The notes: generated by a model from the letters alone, not told the origin. 64,000 nucleotides of DNA from Euborellia annulipes (GCA_023213315.1 JAKCPI010000924.1:79820-143819); one strand, 5' to 3'; positions 38,817 to 50,417 are shown, counted from the first letter of the stretch. Translations and numbers: made by a program.

Positions 38817-39708
38817 CAAGCGTTCAAGTAATTTTTTTCGCAACTCATCCAGGATTAATTGCGCCATTTTTCTATTTTTAACTCTATTATTTTCATTTTC
38901 TAGCCTAGTTCTAGACATAATTGTTATAATTTCTTTTAGGTTTCCAAAAACATTCAACAGGATTCCATAATTCTACAATTTAAATAAATATTATTGATAA
39001 TATAAGGTATGTTTTCTATATTTTACGTTTTTTATATATTTTGATTTTAAAACCGATGAATTATAAGACTAATTAATATTAAATGTCTATTTTGGGCGAA
39101 TTTCAGATGAAATTTTCTTCTAAAATTTTAATCATTCATTCTGTCACTTGTTGATAATTATACAATTTATTAACCTAACTCATATATCACATTTCAACTT
39201 GGATCTCATTTCTTTCTTCCTTTATTTTGAACACACACAAAGACAGACCATTTTGCGGGGCCAACTTTTTTGGAACTTAAAAAATATATTTCTATCAAAA
39301 TCTTGACATCGTATTGTTCCCATGAATCCAATACTTTCAATATATTAACTAATATAGTTAAGAGAAAGTGAAAAAATAATCATTTTTCTCCCATCAATTA
39401 TCGTATAATCCAAAAATAATCATTACTATCAATTTCTAAATCATCTGGACCTAAATATATATTTCTTTTTCAGAGTATTGGTGAAGAGGATCATTTTCCT
39501 GAGATTCAACAGCTGAATTCAAATTGGAGATGATCTTTTAATCCCATCCTTTAAAACACAGCATTAATTTCACCCTCCATCACTTTTATGTCCAATAATA
39601 CATTACCAAGCTTATGGGTAAGTAAGTTTAATATTAAATGTATTTCATTACCTATGTTCAAATAGTGCTCTTCTTGAATTTATTTGAAGGAGGTATATAG
39701 CTGAATGT

Positions 39709-40018
39709 TGATATTCAAATAGGTAGAAAGAATGAGCAAAGCAGCTAGTTTATATTTCAATTTATTATCAAACCAGGGTCGGCGTTTCGGTAGCATATGG
39801 GACCATCTTCAAGGTCAGGTTAATGTCTGAAAATATATATCCTCGTCTAGTTATATTGGGCATACACAATTGTAAGTGGCTCAATCATGTTCATGCCCGA
39901 AAACTTTTAATTTTTACTTACCATGGACAGAGAATGAATGACGTAGACCCTGGTTTGATAATAAATTGAAATATAAACTAGCTACTTTGCTCATTCTTTC
40001 TACCTCTTTGAATATTAT
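39709..40018. mobile_element. foldback element related to 57617-58441, hammerhead eroded
   Basis: The arms include AATAGGTAGAAAGAATGAGC and its inverse, and AAATTGAAATATAAACTAGC. The left arm (minus, about 39789-39822) shows UUGAAGA and GAAACGCC, both mutated; the right arm has lost the core. The same arm blocks (AAAGTGAAAAATAAACTAGC, TTGCTCATTTCTTTCTACC) occur at 57617-58441, so these two are one family. Confidence 0.75.
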
Positions 40019-40369
40019 CATCATCAATTGCAAAATTTCCAAACAGTGAGCAAGAATAAATTTGATGCATTTGCTCGCCAAAGGCGAGAAAGGGGGTCCA
40101 AGGGGCGTAGCCCCCTGGCAAGTGGTAAAGCCCGTATTAATAAAATAAACAAAATAAATTTCATGTTACAAAAACAATTGTTCAGGAGAGTTAAAAGAAG
40201 AGTTAAATTTGGAAACTATCCGTGATCCAGGATATTCAGAGCTTGCACCAACTAACTGATCACCATCTCCTTCAGGACAACTTCTTAAAGGGAAAAATTT
40301 TTAAATCTCTACAGGCTGACTTCCTCAATAGGGTACTACCCCAAAAGTTTACATTACCAATTTTTCAGT

Positions 40370-40395
40370 TTTTTTTTTTTTTTTTTTTTTTTTTA
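40370..40395. repeat. poly-T tract
   Basis: A run of T of about 25 bases, followed by more T-rich sequence to 40490. A GC-rich insert with AAAGGGGGTCCAAGGGGCGT lies at 40075-40130. No gene is visible in 38817-41340 apart from the elements listed. Confidence 0.6.
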
Positions 40396-40874
40396 ATAAT
40401 GAAATCACATGAGAAAACGTGATTCTTTAGTATTTTCTCTCCTTTTAATTTTCATTTGTATTTTCTATTTTTTTTTTTTTTATTTTTTTGTGATTTCGGG
40501 TGGCAAAGGGAGTGGAGGTGGCTGTTTACAAGAATAATTAAATTAAAAAAAATTCCTTTCTAGCAAATGAATTAAAAAATTTATCAAGATGAACATAATC
40601 AAAAAAAAAAGATGTCACAACTATCTTACCAAAAGCTATTTTCTCCAAGCATCCTAAAGTTGAATCCGGTTTTCTTTCTTTGTTCAACATTCGTCGCAAC
40701 ATATTTACAGTTCAAGGTATAAAGATATTTATAAAATAAAGCAAGCCACACCTAAAATAATTGTTATATATATATATATATTTTTTACTTTTTATTTAAT
40801 ACTTATTAAATATATTTCTTGGAAGGTGAAGAAAATAGACTTAATTCGGCCCAAAATTATTTATTACCAATGTC

Positions 40875-40908
40875 TACGTTTCGGGGACTAAACGTCACCC
40901 ATCCTCAG
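40875..40908 (-). ncRNA. solo hammerhead ribozyme motif
   Basis: Minus strand: CUGAGGA, stem II GGG-bulge-GAC/GUC-CCC (6 pairs with one bulged U), GAAACGUA with H17 = A. Stem I starts GUC/GAC. No mirror copy was seen within 1 kb, so this one is not in a visible foldback. Confidence 0.6.
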
Positions 40909-41346
40909 GACCTTAAAATACAACACAACAACAAAACTTTATAAATAAGATAAGCGTCTTGTTTCCTTACATTATATATATATAATATAATATATTTCTT
41001 GTTTTAATATAAACTTTGACTCTGGATATAAATAGACGGACATAAGTCACGTTGACTCTGTCAACATTTTGCATTGATTGGCGCCTTGAAGGGTAGACTC
41101 AATATATTGATTTAGTAATGAATTACCTGTTGATTTCAAGGAAAAATTTAGAATATTTGTTTAAGATAAAGTGATTTAAGTTGTCAGACAAGAACGAAAT
41201 CAGGTTCAAATTGATAAAAATAAAATAAAATTGTATAAGTATGTATTTCAATTAAATCTGTTTAATTAATTAATCTTATGATATTATTATATCATATAAA
41301 AAAGTATAATAAATCCGTCTATGACTACAAAATATCCTAGAGGAAA

Positions 41347-41446
41347 AAATCTGGTGTGGCTAATAGCACAGCACACAACTTTCTCTTACCCTGATATGGT
41401 AAGAGAAAGTTCTGTACTCTGCTTGTCACACCAGATTTTTTGTGTT
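41347..41446. repeat. palindromic MITE, family P copy (best example)
   Basis: The ends AAAAATCTGGTGTGGC and CACACCAGATTTTTTGTGT are complementary, as are the inner blocks CACAACTTTCTCTTACC and GGTAAGAGAAAGTTCTG. This shows the family as a palindrome of roughly 95-100 bp. The Tc1/mariner remnant at 41455 is inserted just beyond its right end. Confidence 0.75.
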
Positions 41447-41454
41447 GAGACATA

Positions 41455-42401
41455 CAGGGTGTTTATAAAAGAATATTGGGGTTTTAACTCTTTATAATAT
41501 CTATTACATTAAACTTACAGTTATAAATGATATATCAAATGAAAGAGCAGCTCAAACAGTTTGTTTGTTGGCACCAGTGCGTCTACTAGTGGTGAACCTA
41601 TTGTAAGTGGCACCTCTTATCTTGATACACTACAGCAATGGCTCTTCCCTCAGTTGGAAGAAAATGAGCCAGAGAACTTCATTTTCCAGCAAGATGGTGC
41701 ACCACCTCACTGGCATAACGAAGTACGCGATTGGTTGAACGTCACTGTACCTGAGCGCTGGATAGGCCGCAAGGGCCCAATGACAGGGCTTGCTCTGCAT
41801 GGCCTCCATGTTCTCCTGACCTAATGCCATGCGATTTTAACCTTTGGGGTTTCATCAAGGACCGTGTGTACGTGCCTCCGCTGCCAGCTGACCTCACTGA
41901 ATTAAGAAACCGGATTGAAGCAGCTTGTGCTACAATTACTGAAAACACACTTATCAACGTTTGGGAAGAACTCGGCTATAGTGTGCCGTGTGACAAAAGG
42001 TAGTCACATTGAACATTTTTAAGGTTCTTGGTAAAACTGTTTGAGTTGCTTTTTCATTTGACATATCATTTGGACCGTTTATTTTGAAAGTGGTGTAAGT
42101 TTATTTTCTATTGTTTCGAGAAAATGAAAGGTTAACATATCTGTTTATTAACAAGTCTATTTACCGACCAATTTTCAATTGTACAAAACATTTGAATTTT
42201 TTAAGAAATTTACCACTAGCTAGTTATACATAGAAAATTTACAGTAATTTAAGCATAAATTATGTGATATCATTCATCATCATTTTTTAAAAAAATAGAC
42301 TTACTTCACTTTCAAAATAAACGGTCCATTTATAACTGTAAGTTGAATGTAATAGATATTATAAAGAGTTAAAACCCCGATATTCTTTTATAAACACCCT
42401 G
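41455..42401 (+). mobile_element. Tc1/mariner (IS630) superfamily remnant, 947 bp
   Basis: Terminal inverted repeats of about 80 bp start CAGGGTGTTTATAAAAGAAT and end with the complement. Inside, the transposase C-terminal half is readable: ENFIFQQDGAPPHWHNEVRD and RWIGRKGP, with QQDGAPPHW holding the second catalytic Asp, then after a frameshift PDLMPCDFNLWGFIKDRVYV and LPADLTELRNRIEAACATI. The N-terminal DNA-binding half is absent. One frameshift and a stop near 42000 leave it inactive. The ORF at 41561-41824 is this fragment. Confidence 0.88.
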
Positions 42402-42450
42402 CATTTAGTCTCCGACAGTATGGTACATTTTAATCCAAGATGTAAAATTG

Positions 42451-42590
42451 CCCCCGGGCTTGGCGTAGTTGTTAGCGCGCCTGCCTTGTATACCAAGGGT
42501 CGGGGGTTTGGATCCCAGGCAATCCGATGATTTTATTTAAGCCATATGGATACCAAATGGCTTAAATAAGAATGCCTGGACTCTATATAT
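42451..42590 (+). repeat. tRNA-derived SINE, family 1, split by a foldback insertion
   Basis: The head CCCCCGGGCTTGGCGTAGTTG with TAGCGCGCCTGCC (A box) and GGGTTTGGATCCCAGGC (B box) is followed by CTTAAATAAGAATGCCTGGA. The 3' part of the SINE (AACTGTTATCGTAAAAAGTC, TTATATGGCCTAAGTTGCC) is found at about 43235-43290, beyond the foldback at 42600-43200. Confidence 0.8.
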
Positions 42591-42599
42591 ATATATATA

Positions 42600-43200
42600 T
42601 TCTGGAAGGTTTCCGCGACCGGATGTATGCAAAGATGAGCGACGTTTCGGCTCTCCTTTTGGAGCCATTTTCAAGAGAAGGAAGTTAGGAGGTAATGGTG
42701 GAGGGCGGTTGTTTACGGGGTCGCAGTCTTCCTGGTCCCCAGGTCAATTTGGTGGATGACTCAGAGGCGTGGATTGGTCTCTGAGAGCTGGAGGAAGGTT
42801 GGGTGTGTGTAATGTTCGGTTTAGATTGACTACGGGGCCTCAATCTGCCTACTCCCCAAGTCGGTGTATTGGTGGATGCCTCAGAGGTTTGAGTTTGTCT
42901 CTGAGAAATGGACAGTGGTTGGTTGTGTGTAGTCGGGTTTGTGTTTGGTTTGGGTTGACTTAGGGGTCTCAACCTGCCTACTCCCCAGGCCGTGAGCAAC
43001 TGACTCTGAGCCGGAGGTGCAGGTCCTTTTATACCTGTTGCCGGGCGACTGGGGACCAAGAAGACTGCGACCCCGTAAACAACCTCCCTCCACCATTACC
43101 TCCTAACTTCCTTCTCTTGAAAATGGCTCCAAAAGGAGAGCCGAAACGTCGAGTAAATCTCAGCACCCCACGCGACTTAACCCGAGAAAGCTTATCTTTG
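42600..43200. mobile_element. foldback element with degenerate hammerheads, inserted in a SINE
   Basis: The arms are complementary through GAGAAGGAAGTTAGGAGGTA and GTTTACGGGGTCGCAGTCTT blocks. Each arm has GAAACGUC with a good stem II (GGCUCC/GGAGAGCC), but CUGANGA reads UUGAAAA in both. The loss is thus common to both arms. The central part carries tandem repeats of about 117-129 bp (see 42700-43060). Confidence 0.82.
42700..43060 (-). repeat. tandem repeats of about 117-129 bp encoding repeated peptides
   Basis: On the minus strand an open frame (42685-43059) has three related units, each with WGVGRLRP or WGPGRLRP, then S-Q-x-K-P-N and a Ser/Thr/Gln-rich spacer. Unit lengths are 39 and 43 codons, all multiples of three, so the frame is kept. 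It is internal to the foldback and probably not a host gene. Confidence 0.6.
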
Positions 43201-43454
43201 CATATATATATATATATTCTGTATATATATATATATATTTTCATAATAACTGTTATCGTAAAAAGTCTTATATGGCCTAAGTTGCCGAAAGACCTTTGTC
43301 ACGCAAGCAATTCTTGCTTTCCCACTGGTTAAGATTGGTGTCTTCTTTTCTTTTTAATATTTTAGCAGTCCCTTGGAGTACACTTCTATAAAAAATGGCC
43401 CGCCAGTTGAAATAAGTTTGGCATCCTTGCTTTACATTATAACACTGTTACCAA

Positions 43455-43620
43455 GAGCGGATCCAGAGGTGTTTCTCGGGGGGGGGGGGGGGTAATCTGG
43501 TGTGACTGGTCGCACAGCACACAATTTTTTTTTCTTAATTTCGGTAATTTAAAGGCGCATTCTGTACTTGTTTGCCAGAATCTCAAATTTTTAAGTATTA
43601 ATTTTTACCGCCCTTGACTG
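43455..43620 (+). repeat. composite repeat, poly-G plus family P remnant
   Basis: AGAGCGGATCCAGAGGTGTT, a run of 14 G, then TAATCTGGTGTGACTGGTCG and a decayed family P body. The same composite recurs at about 60177-60440, so it moved or was copied as a unit. Confidence 0.6.
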
Positions 43621-43755
43621 TTATCAACAAGTAACCCATAATATTATAATTAACTTAGCTATTTATCAACCTTGTAGATTTCTATAATCCCGGCATTTTA
43701 TAAAATTTTAAAAATAAATAGACTTTTGATTTAAATTGGAAAAAGTTTAATTATT

Positions 43756-46700
43756 TTAGTACATATTCTTATTCGGTTTCACCCAAGCAGATGCGGGATG
43801 TTTTACTCCACTTGTGGAAGCTTGAGGGTCTTTATAATAATTTGGCTTACGATTATTTCCCTTTTTAATTTCTCTATTAGATGACTCTCTTGTTATACAT
43901 TCTCTTCCAGGACTAGATTTTTGAGATGGTATTTTCTCACTATATTTATACTCTGGATGAGAGTATCTATGGGAATTAGCAGATTTACAAGAAAGACTAG
44001 GCGATCCAATTTTTTTTTCATTCATTTGTTTTTCATTAACTCTAAACTTTAATTGTTGATTGTTTAAGTCGATAGGGGATGAGTTAAAAGTTGTCTTCTT
44101 GGGTGATGGTGAACGGCTTGGTGTGATACGATTTTGTTTTATTTGTGTCTCTCTTGATTTTCGTAAATCTGTATCAGTATTCATTCCTAAAACTCGACAG
44201 AGATCCTTTCCCGTTACTTCCAATTCAATTTCAAAATCATTAGGATCATCGGAAAGTTTTCGAAGTTGTCTTTTCTGCGCTGTTCGCATTAATTCATAAA
44301 TATGATGTTCGTGAAGATTCGCTCCAGTTGAGTTTGGAATGTTTAAATCGGAATCATTTCGAAAAGATCGATTTTTTCTTTTATGGTGGGATTTTTTTGA
44401 TTGTTTTTCATAAGACTGTTAAAGAATTATTAATATATATATATATATGATATTATATTAAATATGAATGAAGGATCGGTGAGTTATTTTTATTAATAAT
44501 AAAATCATTCTTTAAAAATAGCTCAAAATATACCTGAGGTTGGTCATAATGAGGAGAATGAGATCTTGGTCCTTGATATTTCTTGGATAATCGATTTAAT
44601 AATGGATTCAAATAAGTAACATGCAAAGATTTAGTGGAATGTGAACTCTGTTTATTCGAATTATCTGGTGGCGGGGCAGTTAATGCAACATACTCCTGCT
44701 GGTGTATTTGACGTTCGGGTTCAGGATTTCTTTTTGGAGGATCTCTCTGAAAAATTAGAAATTTTTAATTTTAACTTTGATAACTCTAAAAATTATATTA
44801 TCCGCTTTCAAGCAGTTTTCTAAAAAAAAATGTATATAACTTGTAAAAAAACATTTTATTTTTTTCAGATTCAATGAATTCTGAAGCACCAAAGTGTTAT
44901 ATTGTGATGACCATGTGGCGACCAAGAAAAACTCCAGAAGCTATACAGACAGAATTTCTCTCTACTTCCATTTCCTCAATTAAGCGTCAAGTACTCTGTC
45001 AGGCCGGCTTACTCTTTCTATAACTAATCATAAACCTCTGAATGCAAAAGGTACTCTTTATTTTTTCGTCACTTATTATTATTATATGAAGCCAATCTTA
45101 TTAACTACTCATTTCAAAAGAATTTTAATCAACTTTTAAAAAAAATATTATAAACAATCTCGTTTTCTGGTCCCACAGTACACAAGTTGTGTACTGTGTT
45201 TGTACTACCATATTTTTTTGTGTGGAGATATAATTAGTTGCCCTTAGCTAGGCCCTAGGTGCTAAACCTAAGTTCCAAACTTGACCATGCGATTCAGCGC
45301 GAATTTTAGTATGACTTGATTTAGCCGCAAATCGGGTTTTTTGTGAAAAACTGCTGCCTGAAAAAAAAATTGAATATCGCGCGAACCATAAAAAGGGGAC
45401 TGTTTTGTGATGTTACTAACCATGAAATGTACTAATGTAGGCCAATTGGGGAACTCGGAATTATTCTTCTGTTGAGACAAATGGCTATGCCAATTTGGAA
45501 AATTTCAATCATGGATAACTTCATTTTTTCAAATAGAACATGTTACTTTCTTTTATTAAATTTTTTTTTTTTCGTTATCAGATATTTTGGAATAAAATGA
45601 AAACTACCAAAGATAGATATAGACATATAGTCAACCTTATATCATCTGAAAGATAATTAAATTTTACGTTCCATGGCATAAAAATAGTAGCATGTTCCAT
45701 TTGAAATAAAAATGAAGTTATCCATGATTGAAATTTTTCAAATTGGCATAGCCATATCTCCTAACAGAAGAATAATTCCGGGTTCCCCAAACGGCCTACA
45801 TTAGTACATTTCATGGTTAGTAATACAAAAAGACAGTCCCCTTTTTATATTCGCTCGATATTCAATTTTTATCAGATAGCAGTTTTTTCACAAAAACCCG
45901 ATTTGCAGCTAAACGGTTTAGTTTGGAATACATTGCATGACATAAAGTCATACTAAAATTGGCCTTAAAATCAAAATATGCAATAATATACAGGGCGTTC
46001 CATTAAAAAAACAACTTTGATATGAATTACTCTGTATAAGTGCAATTGGAACAAAAATTTTTTTAATTTGTAGTAAAAATTACTTATGTAAATAGAAATA
46101 AAAGTTTTAATACCTCCAAATCCACATAGCGTAATTGAGATATAGATGAAGATAATTTGTTAGATGTTTTTTGTTTTAAAGAAGGAGCAATTTCTTCTAA
46201 AGGTGGTGCCGGTGGCAAATGCGGTCTTTCGAGAGATTGTTTTAATTCCACTATCCTTGAAAGAGATGAATTGTTCATAAACGCTGGCATATCGTATTCA
46301 TCTGTAACTTTTATATATATATTTAGTTTTTATTAACATTTTTTTTCGATTAATGAGGAAAAAAGTTAATAATTAGCACAGGTGGAAATATTTTGATTAA
46401 TAATAATATTGCCTGTTAATCGATGGATGGGGAGTCTTGTCATTGTTTCCTGTGTTTCTTCGTTACTGTCATTTTGTCCTAATTCATTCAATAATATATT
46501 CTCAACTCGATAACGAAGATCATATCCAGGTCTTAATTTAGAGCCATCCCAAAACCAGACACTTCCTTTGGGCAAATTTTGTGATGATGGTGCTGGAGCA
46601 GACCATGGTCGTGTCCAAGCCCCAGTTCCATGTCTTCTTCGGGAAGGAAGATCTGATTCTCTGTCTCTGTGTAAGCCATGATGCTCTCGACAAAATGGAT

Positions 46701-49700
46701 GCCACGGATCCGGTATAAAATCTACTCTACGTTGTTCCTGAAAAGAAAATTCAGATTTTGGAAAAATTTTTATTCCTTTTTTTAAAATTTTTTTAGATTT
46801 CCAGAATTTTCTTTTTCACCATCGCTGCTAAAACGCCTAAACTTGATTGATGACAGAGCAAATTTCCCACTCATTAGGAGATCTTGATTTTATGTTAAGA
46901 TAATTCCCTTTTTCCCTGTTCACAGACAGACAGACCAATTTGCGGGACACATTTTTGGACTCAGGGGACCTCAAAACGTGTATATCCATCAAAATCTCGA
47001 CATCGAATTTTTACATGATCGCAATACTTTCTCTATATATTTCATTTTTAGCGCCTATGATTATGATGGTAGAAAATTGCACACTTCTAAACACATATTT
47101 GTATTATTTATTAAAGATTCAATTTTTACGGCTATTATCAAGACCATATTAATCATAGTCTCGTTTATCATCTAATCGAGAAAGATTAAAAATTTTAATT
47201 AAAAACCTGCTCTCCTCCTGGTAATTCAAAAGAACACGTAGAATTAATTTTTTGTCTATTTTCGGATTCATCATTTTCGTCATCTATAGTCAGCCAATCA
47301 CTTGTGGATTCAATTATTGGATCGCTATTCACTTTTGAAAGAAATGAAGATGGTTTATTTTCATATTGTTTGTAAGTTTGTATATTCATTTCGTTTTGAA
47401 TTGATTTCTGATTTTCATGTTCATTTAAGTTTTTGTCTGACTCGCAATTTAATTTTGTATTTGGATGATGAGTTCCTTTAGATGAAACTTTATTTTCTTT
47501 TAAATCAATTATTGATTTTATGTCCCTGTATAATAAAAAAGAAATGTATTGATTTGAAAATAATATCTAAAATAATAACATATATACATTGTTCTCTGAT
47601 TTAAATGTGCATCCAAAATGTCATGATATTATTTTTGATTTTTTTTCTTTAAAAAGTATTTTCCAAAATATGACCTAAGCGCCCCATACACGCTGGGCTT
47701 TTGCACGCCTATAAACGAGCCAAATCCGCAAGTGTGTGGACTCTCACTAGCCAAGCCGAGCCAGGGCAGTTCCGTCAGGGCCTTCTGTCTGGCTCGGCTC
47801 GGCTCGGGAACATGTGTGTGGCCCCCAACGGATTGGGCTCGGGGGCCTCAGATAAAGTGTATATAGTGCAAACCATGGCTGATTTTGGCTTGACTCGGCT
47901 CTCACGAGCCGAACTGTGCTAATGCTTTATCTGAGGAACGGTCCCGATCCGTGAGAGCCCACACTGGCGGATCTGCTCCCGAGCCGAGCCGAGCCGGACA
48001 GAAGGCCCAGACAGATCTGTCCCGGCTCTAGCTAATGAGAGCCCACACACTTGAAGATTTGGCTCGTTTGAAGGTGGACAGAGCCTGGCTCGCTCGCGAG
48101 TCGGATCCGGTGATTTTTCTCCACACACGCGTACGAGTTTGACTCGCGAGTCCGGCTCGGCTCGTCTCAGGCTCGTCTACAAACGAACCAAATCCCCAAG
48201 TGTGTGAGCTCTCATGAGCCGAGTCCAGCCAAAATCAGTCATGGTTTGCATTATCTACACCCATTTTTCCACTAAATCCCTTCCTAGCCGAGCGGGAAAA
48301 AGACCCTGCGGTCTGCCCCCCTCGTGGGGCCCCCCCCTCGCGGGTTGATTCTTTTTTGGGGGGCGGGCCGGGCCCGGGGGGCTGGCCGGGGGGGGGGGGG
48401 GGGGGGGTCTGCCCCCCCCCTTCTTGTTTTATTTTGTTTTTTATTATTGAGGGGAAAAAAAAAAGAAAAAATTTTTTTTTATTATTTAATTTTGGACTCC
48501 ACTGATGGCAAAGGACCCCCTTTTACTCCCGTGGTTGTAGCTACTGCAAATTGAACAGACTTTAGGTCGGCTTCCTCCCCCAAAAGGGTTTTCAGGATGC
48601 AGTACATTTTTAACATTCTTTATAATTTCTTTTATATTATATAATCTTTGTTTTGTAAAACAAAATAAAATTTTAGTAATAATATAAGAAGATAAATGTA
48701 AATTTTTTGTCGTAGGAAAAAAAGAAACATTAAAATTCATCACCTGCTATGATAACATTCTTGAGATGAAGAGATTTGCCAGAGAGGATTTCCCTCTTCC
48801 AGTGGCAGAGATGTAAGTTGATCTTCTAATTTAGAAATTGTACGAAGCATGGAATTTTCCTGTGGATTTTCATTTCGTTTTAACGATGGTTCTTTTTCTT
48901 TTGTGATGTGCATATTAAAATTTTGTTGAGTGTTCATTTGTGGAATATGATTTAAACATTCAAAAATATCACCTTTTTTTATAGTAACTTCATCCAGCTT
49001 ATTTTTATTTAATTTTTTTGAATTATGTTTTTTAAAACTTATTGTTGATTTTTTTATTTTAATAAAACTCAAAGTTCTAAGAAGATTAGCTTTTTTCTTT
49101 GGTTTAACTGATGAATTAGTTATCGGAACATTCTTTTGAGAATTTAGATCAATCTCGTTTTCATTTTTCTTATCATCGAAATGTTTAATGAATTGTTTTA
49201 AAAATTCTTGACTTTGAGAAGAACATAATTTTACAGGAATTGATATAAATTTGTTCATTTGTTCATGTTTATTTATTAATTTTTCTTTTATAAATTTTGG
49301 TTCAGTTAATTCATCGATAGTTTGAGTTGAGGTATTTGATAAATGGGCATTTGACCTACTAAAATGAGGAGTTGTTTTAGAGTTTATTTTTTTTAAATTA
49401 AGATTTGGATATTTTGATTCTTCAATTTTATTATCATTCCCATTTTTAAAGGATACAGGATTTAATAAATTTTCCAAAAGATGATTTGATGTTTGTGAAG
49501 CACAATTTTTGTAATTTTGATTTGCTAAATTTTTTTGTCTTAAAGTTGTTTTAGGTTCTATTAAACTTTTCAATCCTAGTGTGGCTAAAAATTGCTGTCG
49601 CATACTCTTTTGAGTTTCATCGTCATTTGTAGTAATGTTATTTGGATTTTTGGTTAATGTTTTCATTTTACGTATCAATTCATTCATCTTTTTATCAATT

Positions 49701-49948
49701 TGTTGCTGAGCCTCATTTTTCTTTTTTTCATGTTCAGGCGTTGAAGCTAAAATAGAAGGCGTTTTCAATCTATCTGGTTGAATAATTGTTACCTCTACTA
49801 GAGACTCTCCTTTTTTGTTTTCATTTAATAGTGCAGAGCAGAGACTATCTGTAACTTCAATTTCGAGAAGAAGCTCAGAATCAGAAATATCTTTATTAAG
49901 GACTCCGCCCATTAAACTTTTTTTGTTGGGATTATCATCCATTTCATC
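43756..49948 (-). CDS. unrecognised protein of about 978 residues, six coding exons
   Basis: Exons in order of translation: 49948-48744, 47525-47207, 46737-46380, 46301-46114, 44746-44534, 44415-43756 (stop at 43756-43758). From the ATG at 49942 the exon lengths sum to 2937 bases, exactly 979 codons, and every junction keeps frame. The ATG follows an acceptor-like TTTACAG, so a 5' noncoding exon may lie upstream. The protein is hydrophilic and rich in Lys, Asn, Ser and Gln, so mostly disordered. It has no signal peptide or membrane segment that I can see. An N-terminal ELLLEIEVTDSLCSALL resembles a C-terminal FEIELEVTGKDLCRVLG. The 46737 exon has the best-ordered part (DPWHPFCREHHG, GSVWFWDGSKLRPGYDLRYR). 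I do not recognise the family. It could be an arthropod-specific scaffold, but that is a guess. Confidence 0.82.
45268..45965. repeat. foldback element, about 700 bp, in an intron of the 978-residue gene
   Basis: Arms of about 280 bp are complementary with scattered mismatches, for example AACCATGAAATGTACTAATG and CTATGCCAATTTGGAAAATT on the left and their inverses on the right. Loop about 45545-45690. No hammerhead core. A family P copy (45165-45235) lies just left, and a CAGGGCGTTCCATTAAAAAA segment to the right (45998) resembles a Tc1/mariner end. Confidence 0.8.
47678..48262. repeat. GC-rich foldback with GAGCC/GGCTC modules
   Basis: A dense array of GAGCCGAGCC and GGCTCGGCTC words. A mirrored block pairs ATAGTGCAAACCATGGCTGA (47859) with its inverse near 48239. 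The left edge GCGCCCCATACACGC resembles the left edges at 29296 and 16098. ORFs here are by-products of the palindromes. It lies in the intron 47526-48743. A poly-G/poly-C block follows (48320-48420). Confidence 0.6.
48320..48420. repeat. poly-G and poly-C block
   Basis: Runs of C, G and C with a GGGGGGCGGGCCGGGCC core in an AT-rich intron. Part may be a consensus artefact, as for 16864-17053. Confidence 0.6.
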
Positions 49949-50417
49949 CTGTAAAATTTTTAAATGAAAGAAAGACTCCTTGATAGATTGTATTAATAAT
50001 TATGTATAATAATTGACATTTCAAATAACAATATAAATATTTTGTGTATATTTTGACATCTTAAATTAAAAAATTTTCTCAGATAAAAATTTTTTATTAT
50101 AATTCAAAAATAAATTAATGTCGTCTAATTCTGATTATTATTTATATTCGTTAATCAATCTTTATTAAAGAAAAAAAAAATTGTTTACAAATAAAAAAAA
50201 TATATTTATAATTAATTTTATTATTATAAATCTTTAAACAATGTTTTCCAAAAGGTTATCGATTTAATTTTGGTTTTTATATAAAAATTTTATGTGATTT
50301 GACCAAGAATTTTAGTAACTGAAAGGCAAAAGTAATATAGTTAGATCGCCATAGGGATATTTGTTGATAATAAAAAAACGTCAACATCAAATAAATTTTT
50401 ATGAAAGAAAAGGAGTG
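49949..50417. promoter_or_regulatory. shared intergenic region between two divergent genes
   Basis: This 469-bp AT-rich gap separates the ATG regions of the minus-strand 978-residue gene and the plus-strand 566-residue gene. It is free of the mobile elements that fill the rest of the window and probably contains both promoters. I see no convincing TATA box or initiator, so no element is called. Confidence 0.4.

Noticed and set aside
47701..48128. ORFs in the GAGCC-rich block
   Set aside because: Palindromic repeats create open frames on both strands; no protein family is recognisable.
48486..48743. Minus-strand ORF with KVCSICSSYNHGSKRG and a stop
   Set aside because: It looks a little like a zinc-ribbon end, but the 978-residue gene splices past it in frame and nothing else supports it as an exon; possibly a transposon fragment.
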